Below are positions 46,523 to 59,149 of a DNA stretch of 64,000 bases, one piece after another. The stretch's first letter is position 1. The number at the start of each line of letters is the position of its first letter. Location: assembly GCA_015680905.1 (NCBI GenBank), contig CM027377.1, positions 22,902,501 through 22,966,500 of the forward strand, in the 5' to 3' direction. Under the pieces are notes generated by a model. It was not told where the DNA came from. It made no database searches and was given only the letters and a program-made list of their open reading frames with translations. The position numbers were made by a program, and so were the translations under genes. The DNA is from Coptis chinensis (taxonomy: Eukaryota > Streptophyta > Magnoliopsida > Ranunculales > Ranunculaceae).

Positions 46523-49190
46523 TTGCAGATACTACGGGAGATTTTAGAATCCCCCCCCCCCAATATATTTAATCTGCTACCTGTTTTCTATGGGTTAGAC
46601 CATGAGAAGCCTTATCAACATTTACGTAGGATACAACAAGTTCTTACTACATTTCATCATCCTAACGTAAAACCTGAACAAATAAAGCTCAGGGTGTTTC
46701 CTTTCACCCTAGCCGACAAAAGCGCAGGCTTAACAAAAGACAAAACTAAACTCTATCGACACATGGGAAAAACTAGTTGAATTATTTATGGAACAATTCT
46801 ACCCACCACAGAAGACTGGTGAGATGCTGTAAAATATTCACTTCTTTCACCAAAAGCCTCAAGAATCTTTTTCTGAGGCTTGGAATCGTTTCACTGATAT
46901 TCTAGTAGAATGTCCCCTTCATAATCTTGGTAAAGACACACTAGTTCATGCCTTCTTCAAAGGCCTATCCCAACACCATAAGGAGACTTTAGACATCATG
47001 AATGGAGGTAATTTCTTAAGTAAACGAGCCACAGATGCATATAACTTCTTAGATATTCAATCCAAGAAAAGTAACAACTGGGGAGGTAATGATTACTCCC
47101 GCTCCATCCTTTCTACTTCTATAGCTAAAGGTGACCCGGTTTGTTTGAGGTTAAACAAGATCCTAAACTTAGAACTTTACTTGAATCCCTCACTCGTAAA
47201 GAAGGTAGATGCCCTCTCGTACATAAACAAGAAAGCGAAACCACTCCAATCATGAATATAAACTCTCCCGTTGTAATTTATGTTTAAGTTTTAAACATTC
47301 GACTTCTATTGTCCTTTTGTCTATGAACAACCACCACCACAGCCCAGACAATGTCTGCACTTTTAATAACAATCTTAATACATAATGGAGGCAAAACACT
47401 GATTATAATCCACAACAACAAGCTACACCTCCAGGTTTTAATAATCAAAATGTTAGGCCCACTACAAACTTCTACTAATTTAACCAACATCTAGGACAAG
47501 GACAATTAGGTGACCAGAATAGAAGTTTCGTGCCCATGATCTAGAACTATCAACATTCAGACATTAATGCTCAACAAGCCTTAGTTCCAGTCACTCCTCC
47601 TATGACCACTCCACTTGTGAAACCATTTACAGAGGACGTAGTAGTGACCTTGTTGGAAAAACAAAATCAAATTATGCAACAAAACTCTAACTTAATGAAA
47701 GATCAGCATGATCAAAATACTAACATGCTACAACAAACGATGCAAATGATGCAGTCTTTGTGCCAAATGGTTATTGACATGTCTCCTAACTAAAATAATA
47801 ACCAACAAGGCTTGTTTTCAGTTCAAGTTGTGCCTAATCATAAGTCAAGAAACACTACCTTCAAAGTAAACAGTATTCAATGTAATGATAATATAAACTA
47901 AGGGGACCTACAAGCAGTCACTACCCTTCGTTCGGGTAAAGTAGTTGATAACCAAGTGACTATGCCTAAAGATCACCCACAAACTAAGAATGAAACCATA
48001 CCAAATACTATCATAGAAACTGAAGACCTTACAACTATAGAAGTACTAGTTAAACCACAACCAAAATGGAAAACCTTACAAGACCCCATAATAGAAATTG
48101 ATGATCCTACACATGTAGAGGTTCTAATATGAAAACCTAGTGGAAAGCGACAAAAGATAAAGACAAGGCTAATAATATTGTTGACCCTTATGCTAAGTAT
48201 AGAAAAACTACCCGTTTCCTCAGAGACTAGTTGTGTCTAAAAAGGACGAGAATTTTGATAAGATTAGGGAAGTATTTAAAAATCTGACTGTAAACCTACC
48301 TTTTCTAGATATGATGCTATAAAAAGTCTACATAGACACGCTAAGTTTCTAAAAGAGTTGTGCACTACGTAGTGGAAAACCAACATACCCCATGAAAACT
48401 TTTTAACTAAACAATATCCCTCTTTATCTGAACATAACGGAATTGTTAAGTATAAGGACCCTGGTTGTCCAACTATACAATGCACCTTAGGCGATAATTT
48501 CATAACAACTGCACTATTAGACCTAGAGACGAGTGCTAACTTACTCCCTTTTTATTTATATAAACAATTAGGTCTCCATCAACTTAAACCAGCCAAAATG
48601 ACTTTGCAGTTAGCCAATCGTTTTATTAAGTATCCCGAAGGCGTAGTTGAAAATATTCTAGTTAAAGTTCAGGATTTTTACTACCTGGTTGATTTCGTTA
48701 TTCTTGACACCGAAGTTGCTCATGATTCTATTCCCATCATCTTAGGGCGTCCTTTCTTGGTAACCGCCAATGCCTAAATAAATTGTCGGGATGGATTAAT
48801 GACTCTTTCTTTTGGAAATCTGTCCGTGGAGGTTAACATGTTTAGTTAAGCAGGGACAACTAGGTTTGCCTATAGAAAGAGAAGTGAAATCCATTGAGAG
48901 TTTTGTATATCACATTAGTGCTTCCGACACTTTCTCACCTATTAAGGAATGTCTTGCATATCTCAAGGCCTCTGATGATATAAAACTAAGAATACTAGCT
49001 CAGAACTATTCACCTTCCATCACCAATGTTCCCCGCTCTTCACATTTTCAAAGGAACCTTCAGTTTACACTAAACCTTCTTGTTTCTCCTGTGCTTCATG
49101 ACGTTCTAAAACCATCTGGTGAAGAAGTAATACCAAAGGACAAGCCACCTGACACTTTCTCATTTTTTTCCATCCCTTCCTTCTAATACT
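46523..49190 (+). pseudogene. gag and protease region of element A
   Basis: Gag-like text at 46570-47090 (VFYGLDHEKPYQHLRRIQQV, KLRVFPFTLADKS, FKGLSQHHKE-type, GGNFLSKRATDAYNFLDIQS). Coiled segment at 47640-47790 (LEKQNQIMQQNSNLMKDQHD). Protease-like text at 48380-48850 (MTLQLANR, VLDTEV-like, GRPFLVTANA). The order and spacing equal those of element B, and similarity continues into the 3' non-coding part. Fossil, more broken than B. No polymerase domains were seen before the 3' LTR. Confidence 0.75.
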
Positions 49191-51860
49191 TCTCCATATT
49201 CTATGTACTTTCAACAACCATTCTTTTTCTCACGATCATTTACTTAGAGACCCTTTCGTTGGAGGAAAAAGAAGAAACTGCATGCTCGATTAGGTTCTAG
49301 ATCCATTAGATCTCGCTCTCATTCTGCCACGCCACGTCGTAGAAAATCTTGGTGCATGATTCTGTTTGGGGGTGCATTCCGTGTTAATTATTTATGGAAA
49401 GATTCACACTATTATTTAGGTTGTTGATATGGTAAAAACTGCATGTTAATACATATATTTTAGATAAAGTCTCGAAAGTATCGACTATAAAAGACTCATT
49501 GTATTTTCTGGTGTACTCCATTTCATTTCATATTTTATGGGAATGCACCTTTCATGTAACTCACGCATTCATCTCTTGCACTTTTTCTCATTGTTTGAGT
49601 AGTGTTTCTATATGGAGTGAGTTTCATTTTATTTTGTCGTAATTTTGTTTTTTAAAAATAAAACCTATAAAAATAAAAATAAAATAAAATAATACATATA
49701 TATTATTAAGTCCAAAGAATCTGACGTTAAAAAACCCAAGTTTTTGTACAATACCACCTTAATGGAGTATAGACTGCAAAAAATTTTAAACTTAAAAAGA
49801 GTTTTCAAATTTTGTTTGGGGATGGCGTATTTTGGTCTTTTATTTCAAAACTTTTTGTCACCCTTTTTCCTATCATGTTTACTCCATTAGAGTCTAGGTT
49901 AGTTAGTTATGTAATTTAATTATGTTATTGAATTATTTCATGACACCCCCCCCCCCCTCTCTCTCAAATTGTTTAGGGGTGATATATTTAATTTTAACAC
50001 ATTGTACGTTCACGTATTAAAATTGCATCTATAAATATCGAAATATTGATGCATAATGTAATTAGGTACCTTAATTTAATGAAATTTCACTATTTTTGCT
50101 GAATTTCATAAGCTAATCCTATATATAGGATCCACGATATGCGCATGGTTGAATTATGAACGTATATTATTATTTTATTTATGTTAGAGTTCGCTTATGT
50201 CCCAAGCGCTATTTTAAGGAACTCATATAGGAGTTGCGTATGTTTTTATTTCGTTATATTAGTATAGATTAACCTTTTTTTTTTTCAGGTGCTCCCATTT
50301 ATAAGCATGTTTCTATAGTACTCTCTATCTTTTATTTTCATTTCATACTTTGGGGACAAAGCATAATTCTATTTGGAGGTGGTATAGAAACACGTTGTAA
50401 ATGTTTAAGCACATATTATGTTGTATATTACGTATTAATTATCGTATAAAAAGTAGAAAAATCATAAAAATAGTTTATACTATGCACTTAGTGATAATTG
50501 TATTGTTCCCTTCTCCATGATGATATTAGTCTAAAAATCTCACGTAGTACTTGAATTAAATTTTTGAAACTTAGATTAATATATAGATAATAGTCATTGC
50601 ATCTTTTCATGAACATCTTGCATGAGCATCTTTGATTTTACTTGACAGTATTTTTCTAAGACCTAGGTTAGAGTACTTAATACATATCATGTAAGCATCT
50701 AGCCTAAAAGCCTCATAAGAGTGAAATATCTGAGTGATGACACAAGGGAGAAGTAAAATCCAAATAGAGAAATCACACATCCACTTGCTTGATCACCATA
50801 TCATATCCTAAGCGAGAATTTAAGCCCTCTTTGGATCGATATAGCTAGAAATTCTGACCTAAGTATATTTTCCGCTAGTCGCCCCACTGAGCCTTTTCAT
50901 TAGCCTTTTTCACAACCATAAATCATTTACCCATCTTTAAAACCAATAAAAATAAAAATAAGTCTACCCATCTTGAATGAGTCTGAGAAATAGGATGAGT
51001 GAAGAAAAGAGAAGAGAAAAACCTGTATAAATAAAAATTAGTTAGTTGCTTCAAAAGGAAAAGAAACAGAAAAAGAAAAGAAAAATATATGAGTTCCAAA
51101 TGAAAAGAAAAATCAAGTTAGAGCAAAGTAAGAACAAGGTTTTCTCTAGTACATATTTTGAAGACCCTATTATCTCAGACTTGTTTATTTGAATATTCAT
51201 TTCGTTTCTTCTTAAACCATCACCTCATCCCCGTATCACCTAATAAAGACTTCTAGCTCAATTATGATTAATTTGGTGTGATAGTAAGTAGTAGATGTGT
51301 TTGAACGACCTCGACTTCTTAGAGTGTCATTGAGATTGTGAGGAAACATGTGCTCACTATACACTGGAGTTAGCAAACTTGAGTGGAAAAATCAATGTTA
51401 TGTGTCTTGACACATTCCTTGTGAGAACCTACTTAAGGCACGCTACCCAAAAGTTTCAGAAACAGACATGCCATTGCATTTCATAGCATAGTTCATCGTA
51501 TAGTTGTTTATCTTAAGATGATTTGATTATTATGCATGTATTAATTTCGGAGTTAGATTGATGATCCTTGTTTAACTGCTAGTGAGATGTATAGATTCTG
51601 AGATAAAATTAGGGGACATTACTTTTATTATTTAGTCGTTGTAGTATAAATGAAGTTTGTGAGTATCTTCTCTGGAAAACTCTCATGAGGCTATGACTCG
51701 TCCACTAGGGAATTCCTAGTGGTTTAACACCTTATTGCATATGGTTAATGCAATCACATTCTGCGAAACGAAATTAGTTAGGACCATATTTTTGGCCACT
51801 TATCTGTTTTTATTTCTCATCTTTGCTTGAGGACAAGAAAAATGTTGTTTGGGGGTGGTG

Positions 51861-54065
51861 TGATTAAGCACTCAAAAGTATAGTTTAAACCCCTTAATAG
51901 TATTTTATTTAGGCTAATTATGTTTATAATAAATAAGAGTTAGTAATGTTTACGTGTTTTTTTTGTGTATTTCAAGTGTTGAAGCTGTTTATGTGTTTAA
52001 AGATGTCATTTTGCATGGAAAACGAGTCAAGATGATTGCTAGAAAAGTTCTATGTTTAAAGCCCAAGAATCAAGAAGAAAAAGATTTTTCAAGCTTTCAC
52101 CAAAGATGGGAAGTCAAAATCAATTTGGGTAGAAAAAGAACATAAAAGTCAGCAGAATTTCAAATAGGTATATCTTTGAACTCGGGCCTTGGAATTGGGC
52201 CTACTTTATGGCAAAATGACCGGCTCCAAATAAGCTTTCCAATGGACCCGGTTTTTCCCCAATTAGAGCTGCAAAAGTGGACGAAAATGGTACTAAACTA
52301 ATTTCCAATAGAATTGGCCCTTTTAGACTTAACCTAATAGACTTTGGGCCTCTTGTCTCCCTTTTTGGCCTATGCACGAAAATGTAACCCTAACCCTCTT
52401 CTATATAAAGAGGGTTAAGGCTAAACTTATTCTCTCCTTCTCCTCAATTAATAATTAGTTTAGTGTAGTTGTAGTTTAGTTTAGGGTTAGAATTAGGTTA
52501 ACATTGTAGCCTCCATTAAAACCTTCAATAAAAAGTTTTAGTTCTTCAATTCAATTCTTGTCTCTACTTTATTATGTCTTTCTTTTATTGCTTTAGTATA
52601 ATGATTCCCATGACACAAGACTAAACCTCCATTAGAGGGGATTTATGAAGCCATGTGAGGATGATTAGTTATTAGTTGTTATTGTTTTTGCATTAGAGTT
52701 TAAATTCTTTTGTTGTAAGTTTGTAGAGATATAACTCATAACAAAGGGCTAGAGATTAGAAACCTTATCGAAGATATTTGTGGGGGTGCTAATCTCTCTT
52801 ACTAGTCAAGCAATGACTATAGAGATATAGGTTGTTTGTTAGGAATCAAGAAAGGCAATTCGATAACTAACTAATAGTTAATCGAATTGCATGGTGGATT
52901 AAGTCTTCTCCAATTATCTTTCTCACCTTTAAATCTACTGTTTTTCAATATTATATTTACTGTTTTTATATTATAAATTGCTCTTTCATTAGTTAATAGT
53001 TAGTTAGTCTAAACAAGGCGCAACCACTCATCAATTTTTAAGCTAGGTACCATCTCTGCTCTTAAACTTCTTAGCCCCATCAGAAGAAAGATATGGAATT
53101 CTGCCGCTACTCACCTCATGTCTCAGATATGGAAGACGAGAAATTGAATATACTTTGAGGACAAGAGATGGAATAGTGCATTCATAAAAAAGGAAGTGAT
53201 TAGAGGAAGTAAAGACTCGGGTAAAGTAGCCACAGGGTACATGTACAACATTGTTAATGACCTGGCTATCTTACACTCTCTCAACTTAAAGGGAAGAGCC
53301 AGACCAAACCATATTCAGGAAGTCATGTGGTTTCCACTGGAGCTGGGAATAGTTAAAGCTAATACCGATGGCTCCTCCATTGGTAATCTAGGGATCGGTG
53401 GTGCTGGCATCATCTTCAGGGACCACTTGAACCAAGTTATGGGAGTTATAGCCCATGGGTTTGGGATCACCACAAATTTTGTTGCAGAATGCTCTGCCAT
53501 TGTAATAGCAGCGGAATCAGCAGTATCAAAGGGATGGTTACACCTATGGATCGAAAGCGACTCAATAGCTGCTGTCATGGCTCTTAGTAGGGACAATTCT
53601 CCTTGGATACTCAAAGCAAGATGGCTTAGAGCAATCCGAAATCTTCTTTTTTGGAGATTGTCCCACACAAACTGAGAAGCCAATTTTGGTGCGGACTTAG
53701 CAGCAAAGAAGGGAGCAACTATGAACCAAGGAGAGAGGTTATGGAGTTATGCTAGACCAAGCTATATCACAAGATTAGAAACTCCGAAAATGCCTTACTT
53801 CCGTTTTAACTAAACTTAGTTTTTCTCAAGTTGTAAGCTCTCCTCTTGCGAGGTAACATTCTTTATTATTTTAAAACAATATCCCTACTTGTGTGCAAAA
53901 AAAAAGATAGTTAGTCTAAATACGTTACAAGTATGTACAAGCAAGAGTGGAGAACACGATTACTCCTCTTTATCACATGATATTTGAGAGTATTATTATA
54001 GATTGATTAGAATGATTTTAGCATGTTAGAACTACTATTTTTACATTATCAAAACCTTCTTGTCA
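51861..54065 (+). repeat. 3' LTR of element A, split by a LINE
   Basis: Starts TGATTAAGCACTCAAAAGTA after GTTTGGGGGTGGTG and ends CTTCTTGTCA at the TAGAG duplicate. A TATA-like CTATATAAAG is at about 52412. Length without the LINE is about 1.3 kb. It aligns with both parts of the 5' LTR of A (33816-34466, 44639-45345). Confidence 0.88.
53014..53907 (+). mobile_element. 5'-truncated plant L1 LINE: ORF2 tail with RNase H
   Basis: TAGTTAGTCTAAA at 53001-53013 and 53908-53920 is a 13-base target duplication, and a 9-base A run (53897-53905) ends the insert. This is a classic target-primed insertion. The coding part (open from 53196 to 53675) begins with the zf-RVT-like end of ORF2 (53085-53130: KIWNSAATHLMSQIWKTRN). 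It continues with a plant-type RNase H (RVT_3): ANTDGSSIGNLGIGGAGIIF, VAECSAIVIAAESA, WIESDSIAAVMAL, NFGADLAAKKG. One stop after SHTN breaks the frame near the end. The reverse transcriptase proper was never included. It is younger than element A. Confidence 0.92.
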
Positions 54066-54070
54066 TAGAG

Positions 54071-57000
54071 CTTAGAGAGAAGCTACTCTGGACGATGTGT
54101 ATGCTCGTGATCGAATGGCTGAACTTTCAAGGCAGGTAGTAGTGCTAACCCGCCAGGTTGAGGCCCTTAATCGGCAACCCAACCAACCACAAGACTGTGA
54201 ACCATAGCTAGTGGAGGACGATCAGGAGGTAGAGGCTGATAACCCCTTTGCTGATTTGGAAAATATTGACAACTTCCAGTGCGTTCCGTTTCACTAAGAC
54301 AACATACGTTGGGAATCAGGCTTGAAAATTGATTTGCCCGAGTTTCATGGTAACTTGCAACCGGATGAATTGATTGATTGGCTTGGTACTATGGAGGAAG
54401 TTATGGAGTTCAAAAAAGTGCTCGACAACAAACAAGTGGCGCTTGTGGCAACCTATTTTCGTGGTCGAGCTATGGCTTGGTGGCAACAGTTGAAGGCAAC
54501 TCGTGCATGAAGAGGTAAATTTAAGATTGCTGTTTGGGAGAAACTTAAGAAACATCTCTGTGATGCATTTTTACCTTTTAATTATACTCATGCATTGTAT
54601 TAATGACTTCAGAATTTGCGCCAAGGTGCTAAGTCTGTCGATGACTATACTAAAGAGTTTTACCAGTTATTGGCTCGTGTAGAACTCACTGAATCTGATG
54701 ATCAATTAGTGGCATTATACATTGGGGGATTTCGTTCTGATCTACATGATGCCTTAAATCTGTTTGATGTTTTTTTTGTGTCTGAGGCTCATCAAAGGGC
54801 ATTAATTCTGGAGAAGCAGTTGAACCGACGGGGTGGTGGTCCTCCTACCCGTACCCCAAATGCTCCTCTCCCTAGGCGTGCCGGATACTGTGGCTCGTGG
54901 TCCTAATTCAGTTAAGTGTTTTAGATGTGGGGAGATCGGTCATTATACTAATCGATGCTCTAAACTGCCTGCTCCTAGGAAGATTTTATTTGCTAAGAAT
55001 GAGGATGTTGATGCGGATTCTATTGGCGGTATCCTAGGCATGCCCCTTTTTGATGACGACTCTAAGGATGTGCCTGAAGAGCTCATACAGGGTGACAGAG
55101 GTGAACTTCTTGTTGTTCGCAGGTTGTGTTTGGCTCCTAAGGAGACTAATGGTGATGGTTGGCTCCGTAACTTTATTTTTCAGTCGACATGTACTATATA
55201 GGGTAAGGTTTGTAAACTTGTTATCGACTCTCTAGGAGTTGTGAGAATGCCATTTCTTTGGAGGCAATTAAAAGCTTGGTTTACCGACCGAGAAACACCC
55301 AACCCCCTTATTCCTTGTCTTGGCTTAAAAAGGAAATGAGATTACCGTCTCTTATTTGCTTGGTTGATTTCTCCATTGGGTCTAAGTATACTGAGATAAG
55401 GTATGGTGTGACGTCGTTACTATGGATGTTTGTCATTTATTATTGGGTCGGCCTTGTCAATTTGATCGTAGGGTATCCCATGATGGTTGTATAACACATA
55501 TAGTTTCTTGTTGAGTGATGTTAAAATCAGGTTAGTGCCAAGTAGAAAATCGGTCCCAATTACTCCTCCAGCACCGAAGCCTTATTGCTTGGCCATGCAT
55601 AGTTTTGAGGATGAATTGCTCACTGTGGATCAGGTGTTTATTTTAATGTGTGAACCGAACTCATTACCATCTCCAGTCCCTGAGTGTCCGGGGTTTATTT
55701 CAGGAACTTTCTGATCTGTTTCGGTGAAGTTGCCCTCTTGGCTTGCCCCATGCGGGACATCCAACATCAGATTAATTTAGTGCCTAGTTTTAAAATCCCT
55801 AACCGCCCACATTATCGTATGAGTCCCAAAGAGCATGCTGAGTTACAATGATAGGTTACAGATTTGATTGACAAAGGGATTTATTCGCGGAAAGCTTAAG
55901 CCCGCGGTGTAGTGCCGGCTTTGTTAGTGCCCAAGAAGGATGGTTCTCTAGATGTGTGTGGACAACGGGGCTATTAATAATATTACTACAAAGTATCGGT
56001 TTCCGATCCCGCGGCTCGGCGACCTTCTTGACCCGGTTACGAGTCTTCGCGGTGTTTACAAAGCTTGACTTGAAGTCGGGCTATTATCGATCTGGATTCG
56101 TATTGGGGATGAGTGGAAAATGGCTTTTAAAACAAAAAGAAGGCGGCCTTTATGAGTGGTCTGGTTATGCCTTTTCGCCTTTCTAATGCTCCTATCACTT
56201 TTATCCGAGTCATGAACCAAGTCTTGAAGCTGTTCTTGGGAAAGTGTGTGGTTGTTTATTTTGACGACATTTTAATCTACAGCAAGGACACTCAATCTCA
56301 TCTCCAGGACCTTCATCAAGTGTTGACAGTGTTACGTCAGGCCCAATTTTATGTTGCGGTCTCTAAGTGTGTCTTATGTACTGATTCTGTTTTATTTCTG
56401 GATTATGTGGTGTCAAGCAAGGGTATTTCGATGGATAGTTCTAAGGTTGAGGCTGTCCGTGCTTGGCCTAGTCCAGCAACTCTGACAGAGGCACATAGTT
56501 TCCATGGGTTTGCTTCCTTTTATCCTCATTTTGTTCCTCATTTTAGTACTATTTCAACACCTATAACTGACTATTTGCGAGGTGGCAAGTTCCTCTGGTC
56601 TCTGGCCACCGAGGAAAGTTTTTAGATTCTCAAGACACTATTAATTTTGGCTCCTATCCTTAAGTTGTCTGATTTTTCTTCTCCTTTTGAGGTTTCTATT
56701 GATGCCTCTAAAATCGACATTGGTGTTGTTCTCAGCCAGGGGAGTCATCCTATCGTTTATTTCAGCGAGAAATTGACCGAGGCGAAGCAGAATTATAGTG
56801 CCTATGACCTGGAGTTCTATGTTGTTATTCAGACTCTTAAGCATTGGCGTCACTATCTGATCCATGCTGAATTCAATCTTTATTCTGATCATGAAGCGCT
56901 CAAGCATATTGGCAATCAGGATAATGTCAGTGCCCGGCAACTGCGTTGGTCCAGTTATTTATAGGACTTCACTATTGTTCTCCGACACAAGTATGGTGTC

Positions 57001-58303
57001 CAGAACCGTGTGGCTGATGCTCTTAGTCGTCGTTCCTATTTATTGGTTTCCATGCTTTCTACCATTCTGGGTTTTGATTCTTTCCCTGAGTTATACCCAT
57101 CTGACCCGTACTTTGCAACTGTTTTATCTTCTCTTCAGGAGGGATAGTTATCTGAGTTCTCTTTATAGGACAATTTTCTGTTTAAAGGTCGGCGCCTTTG
57201 TGTTCCTAATTGTAGTCTACGGCTTCGTCTCCTCACCGAGTTACATAACGAGGGACATTTTGGTCGTGACAAGACTCTCTCACTCTTATCATCTTCTTAT
57301 TTTTGGCCTGGTTTAAGCAGGGAGGTCCAGAAATTTGTTGCTCGTTGCCAGGTTTCTAAAGGCCACGCTACTAATGCAAGGTTGTTTATGCCTTTGCCTG
57401 TACCGGATCAACCATGGTGTTCCATTAGTATGGATTTTGTCCTTGGATTACCCCATACCCAATGAGGTTTTGATTCAATCTTTTTGGTGGTGGATCGGTT
57501 CTCCAAAATGGCTCATTTTATCGCATACAAGAAAACGATAGATGCTGTCAATGTTGTCCAATTATTTTTTTGTGATATTTATTGTTTGCATGGTCTGCCA
57601 AACTCCATTGTTTCAGATTTTGACACTCGTTTTCCTAGTCATTTTTGGCGTTATTTTTGGAAGCTCTTACATACTGATTTGGAGTTTAGTAATGCCTACC
57701 ATCCTCAGACAGATGGACATACTGAGGTTGTTAATAGGTCCTTGGGTAATCTTTTGCGTAGTTTGGTGGGTTCTAAAGTGAAATAGTGGGATTCTCACCT
57801 TTCTCAGGCATAATTTGTTTTTAATCGTTAGGTTGGTTAATCGCAGTTTGGATTACAGTCCTTTCCACATTCTATATGGCTTTAATCCAAGAGTCGTTGC
57901 TGACCTTGCTCCTATACCTGGTTTACAACCTGTTCACGTCGCTGCGTCCAACATGGTTCAACAGCTCCAGGATGTTCATGCTGCTGCTCGGAAAAATCTG
58001 TTAGAGTCTAATGCCAAGTATAAAGCCACTGCTGACAAACATTGTCTTCATGTTGAGTTTGAGGTTGGTGACTTTGTTTGGGCAGTGCTCACTAAGGATC
58101 ATTTTTCTGTTGGTGACTACAATAAGCTGAAACATCGCAAGATTGGTCCTCTTGAAATGGTTGAGAAGATAAACTCCAATGCCTAGTCATATCCAAACTT
58201 CGGATGTTTTCAATGTCAAACATCTCATACCATTCTGTGGTGATTCATCAGACGATGAGGATGGCTTTAATTCGAGGACGAATTCCTTTCATCCAGGGGG
58301 GAA
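54071..58303 (+). pseudogene. gag-pol region of the host gypsy element
   Basis: Domains in gypsy order. Gag, 54300-54900 (LPEFHGNLQPDELIDWL, FRGRAMAWWQQLKATR). CCHC knuckle CFRCGEIGHYTNRC at 54919. Protease, about 55180-55480. Reverse transcriptase, about 55740-56590 (VVYFDDILIYSKD). RNase H, about 56640-56990 (FEVSIDASKIDIGVVLSQGS). Integrase, about 57170-57780 (LHNEGHFGRDKTL, VVDRFSKMAHFIAYKKT, NAYHPQTDGHTEVVNRSLG). C-terminal NVKHLIPF at about 58205, and a purine tract CCAGGGGGGAA before the 3' LTR. PR-RT-RH-IN order is Ty3/gypsy; wording is chromovirus-like (CRM or Reina relatives). Fossil with many breaks. Confidence 0.88.
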
Positions 58304-58672
58304 TGATGCAGTACAGGTTCTTGCAGAGAAGTACATAAATGCACATGGTGGTGTCTTGAAAGTCTGAGAGTGTTGTTAGTGGAGGTGCGAGGGCATATTT
58401 TTTCGATTTTGCCTTCCGACAAAGTAACGCATTGCACGCCAAGGCTTTTCGTGGGCTTTTCTTGAAGTCGAGTCTTTTATTTCATTTATTTTCTATAGGA
58501 TTGGTTCGGTGAACTCACCGCTTGTTTGTTTTACGTTTAGAATGCCTATTTAAAGGCTTAGGAGAATTGTGACAGATTCATTTAGTGATTTTATTTGTTA
58601 AATTTATTCAATCGTTTCTTGGTTAAAGAGCGATTATTTGATTTTTCGTGAGCTAACGCACTTAGTATTACA
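58304..58672 (+). repeat. 3' LTR of the host gypsy element
   Basis: Starts TGATGCAGTACAGGTTCTTG and ends CTTAGTATTACA. Pairs with 33391-33748. Confidence 0.9.
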
Positions 58673-58766
58673 TTACATATGATGAATACTTCTTATTTTT
58701 GCTTAGGCGTATAGTGAAACTCATCGATGGACTTAAGTGGATTTTTTTTACAAATTCAAGGTTTCC

Positions 58767-59149
58767 TTAGGCTAAGTCCAATGGCCCTGTATCCTCACAA
58801 AAGTAGAGTGGGAAGTGGAGGTTTTTATTCCTCATCTGGATAATACTCTCTATATAGAGAGAGTGTTTTTTAGGAATGCGAAGTGCGTTTTACGCGAGAT
58901 GAAATGGAGTCAAATTGTAAAAACACAAATGGCGCCATTTAAAGTGGAGTAGAATGAGTTTTCTTATTATTTTATTTCGCACGGGTCGAAGTGGTGTCAG
59001 AAGAAATTAGATGTTCTCAAACTACGCCAGCTGAAGTGGCGTAATATGATCCGAACCATTAGACACTAAAATTTATTCCCCATCCTCAAAATATTGTTTT
59101 TTAGAGGAATGCAGATAGAGAATGGTTGCACAATTGGACTCAGCCTTAG
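58767..59149. mobile_element. MITE with AGGCTRAGTCCAAT ends
   Basis: Left end TTAGGCTAAGTCCAATGG and right end CAATTGGACTCAGCCTTAG are inverted with few mismatches, about 383 bases apart. A symmetric TCTCTATATAGAGAGAG lies at 58846-58866. Non-coding. Superfamily not decided. Confidence 0.7.

Larger units (their letters stand above)
33816..54065 (+). mobile_element. Athila-like gypsy element A (gag-protease only), carrying further insertions
   Basis: TAGAG at 33811-33815 and 54066-54070 is a perfect 5-base duplication. The 5' LTR is 33816-34466 plus 44639-45345, split by element B; the 3' LTR is 51861-54065, split by a LINE. Both LTRs start TGAT(T)AAGCAC and end AACCTTCTTGTCA. TGGTGCCGCTTGCC at 45348 resembles the tRNA-Asp site of Athila, and a purine tract GTTTGGGGGTGGTG precedes the 3' LTR. 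Interior 45346-51860 holds gag and protease remains, then about 2.6 kb without domains. No reverse transcriptase or integrase text was seen. Broken in many places. Confidence 0.85.
33391..58672 (+). mobile_element. Ty3/gypsy element, probably chromovirus, hosting nested insertions
   Basis: Two matching LTRs (33391-33748 and 58304-58672) bracket a primer-binding site (33753), a 20-kb Athila-like insertion (33816-54065) and gag-pol (54071-58303). The insertion sits about 65 bases past the LTR and is flanked by TAGAG duplicates. Without nested DNA the element would be about 5 kb. All core domains are represented but broken in many places (more than ten breaks). Outer target duplication is unclear: CATAA on the left, TTACA or CATAT on the right depending on where the LTR ends. 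It is the oldest layer of the nest. Confidence 0.9.

Noticed and set aside
53196-53675. Host RNase H gene
   Set aside because: The domain is real, but the 13-base duplication, A tail and zf-RVT-like text upstream show it is a LINE tail.
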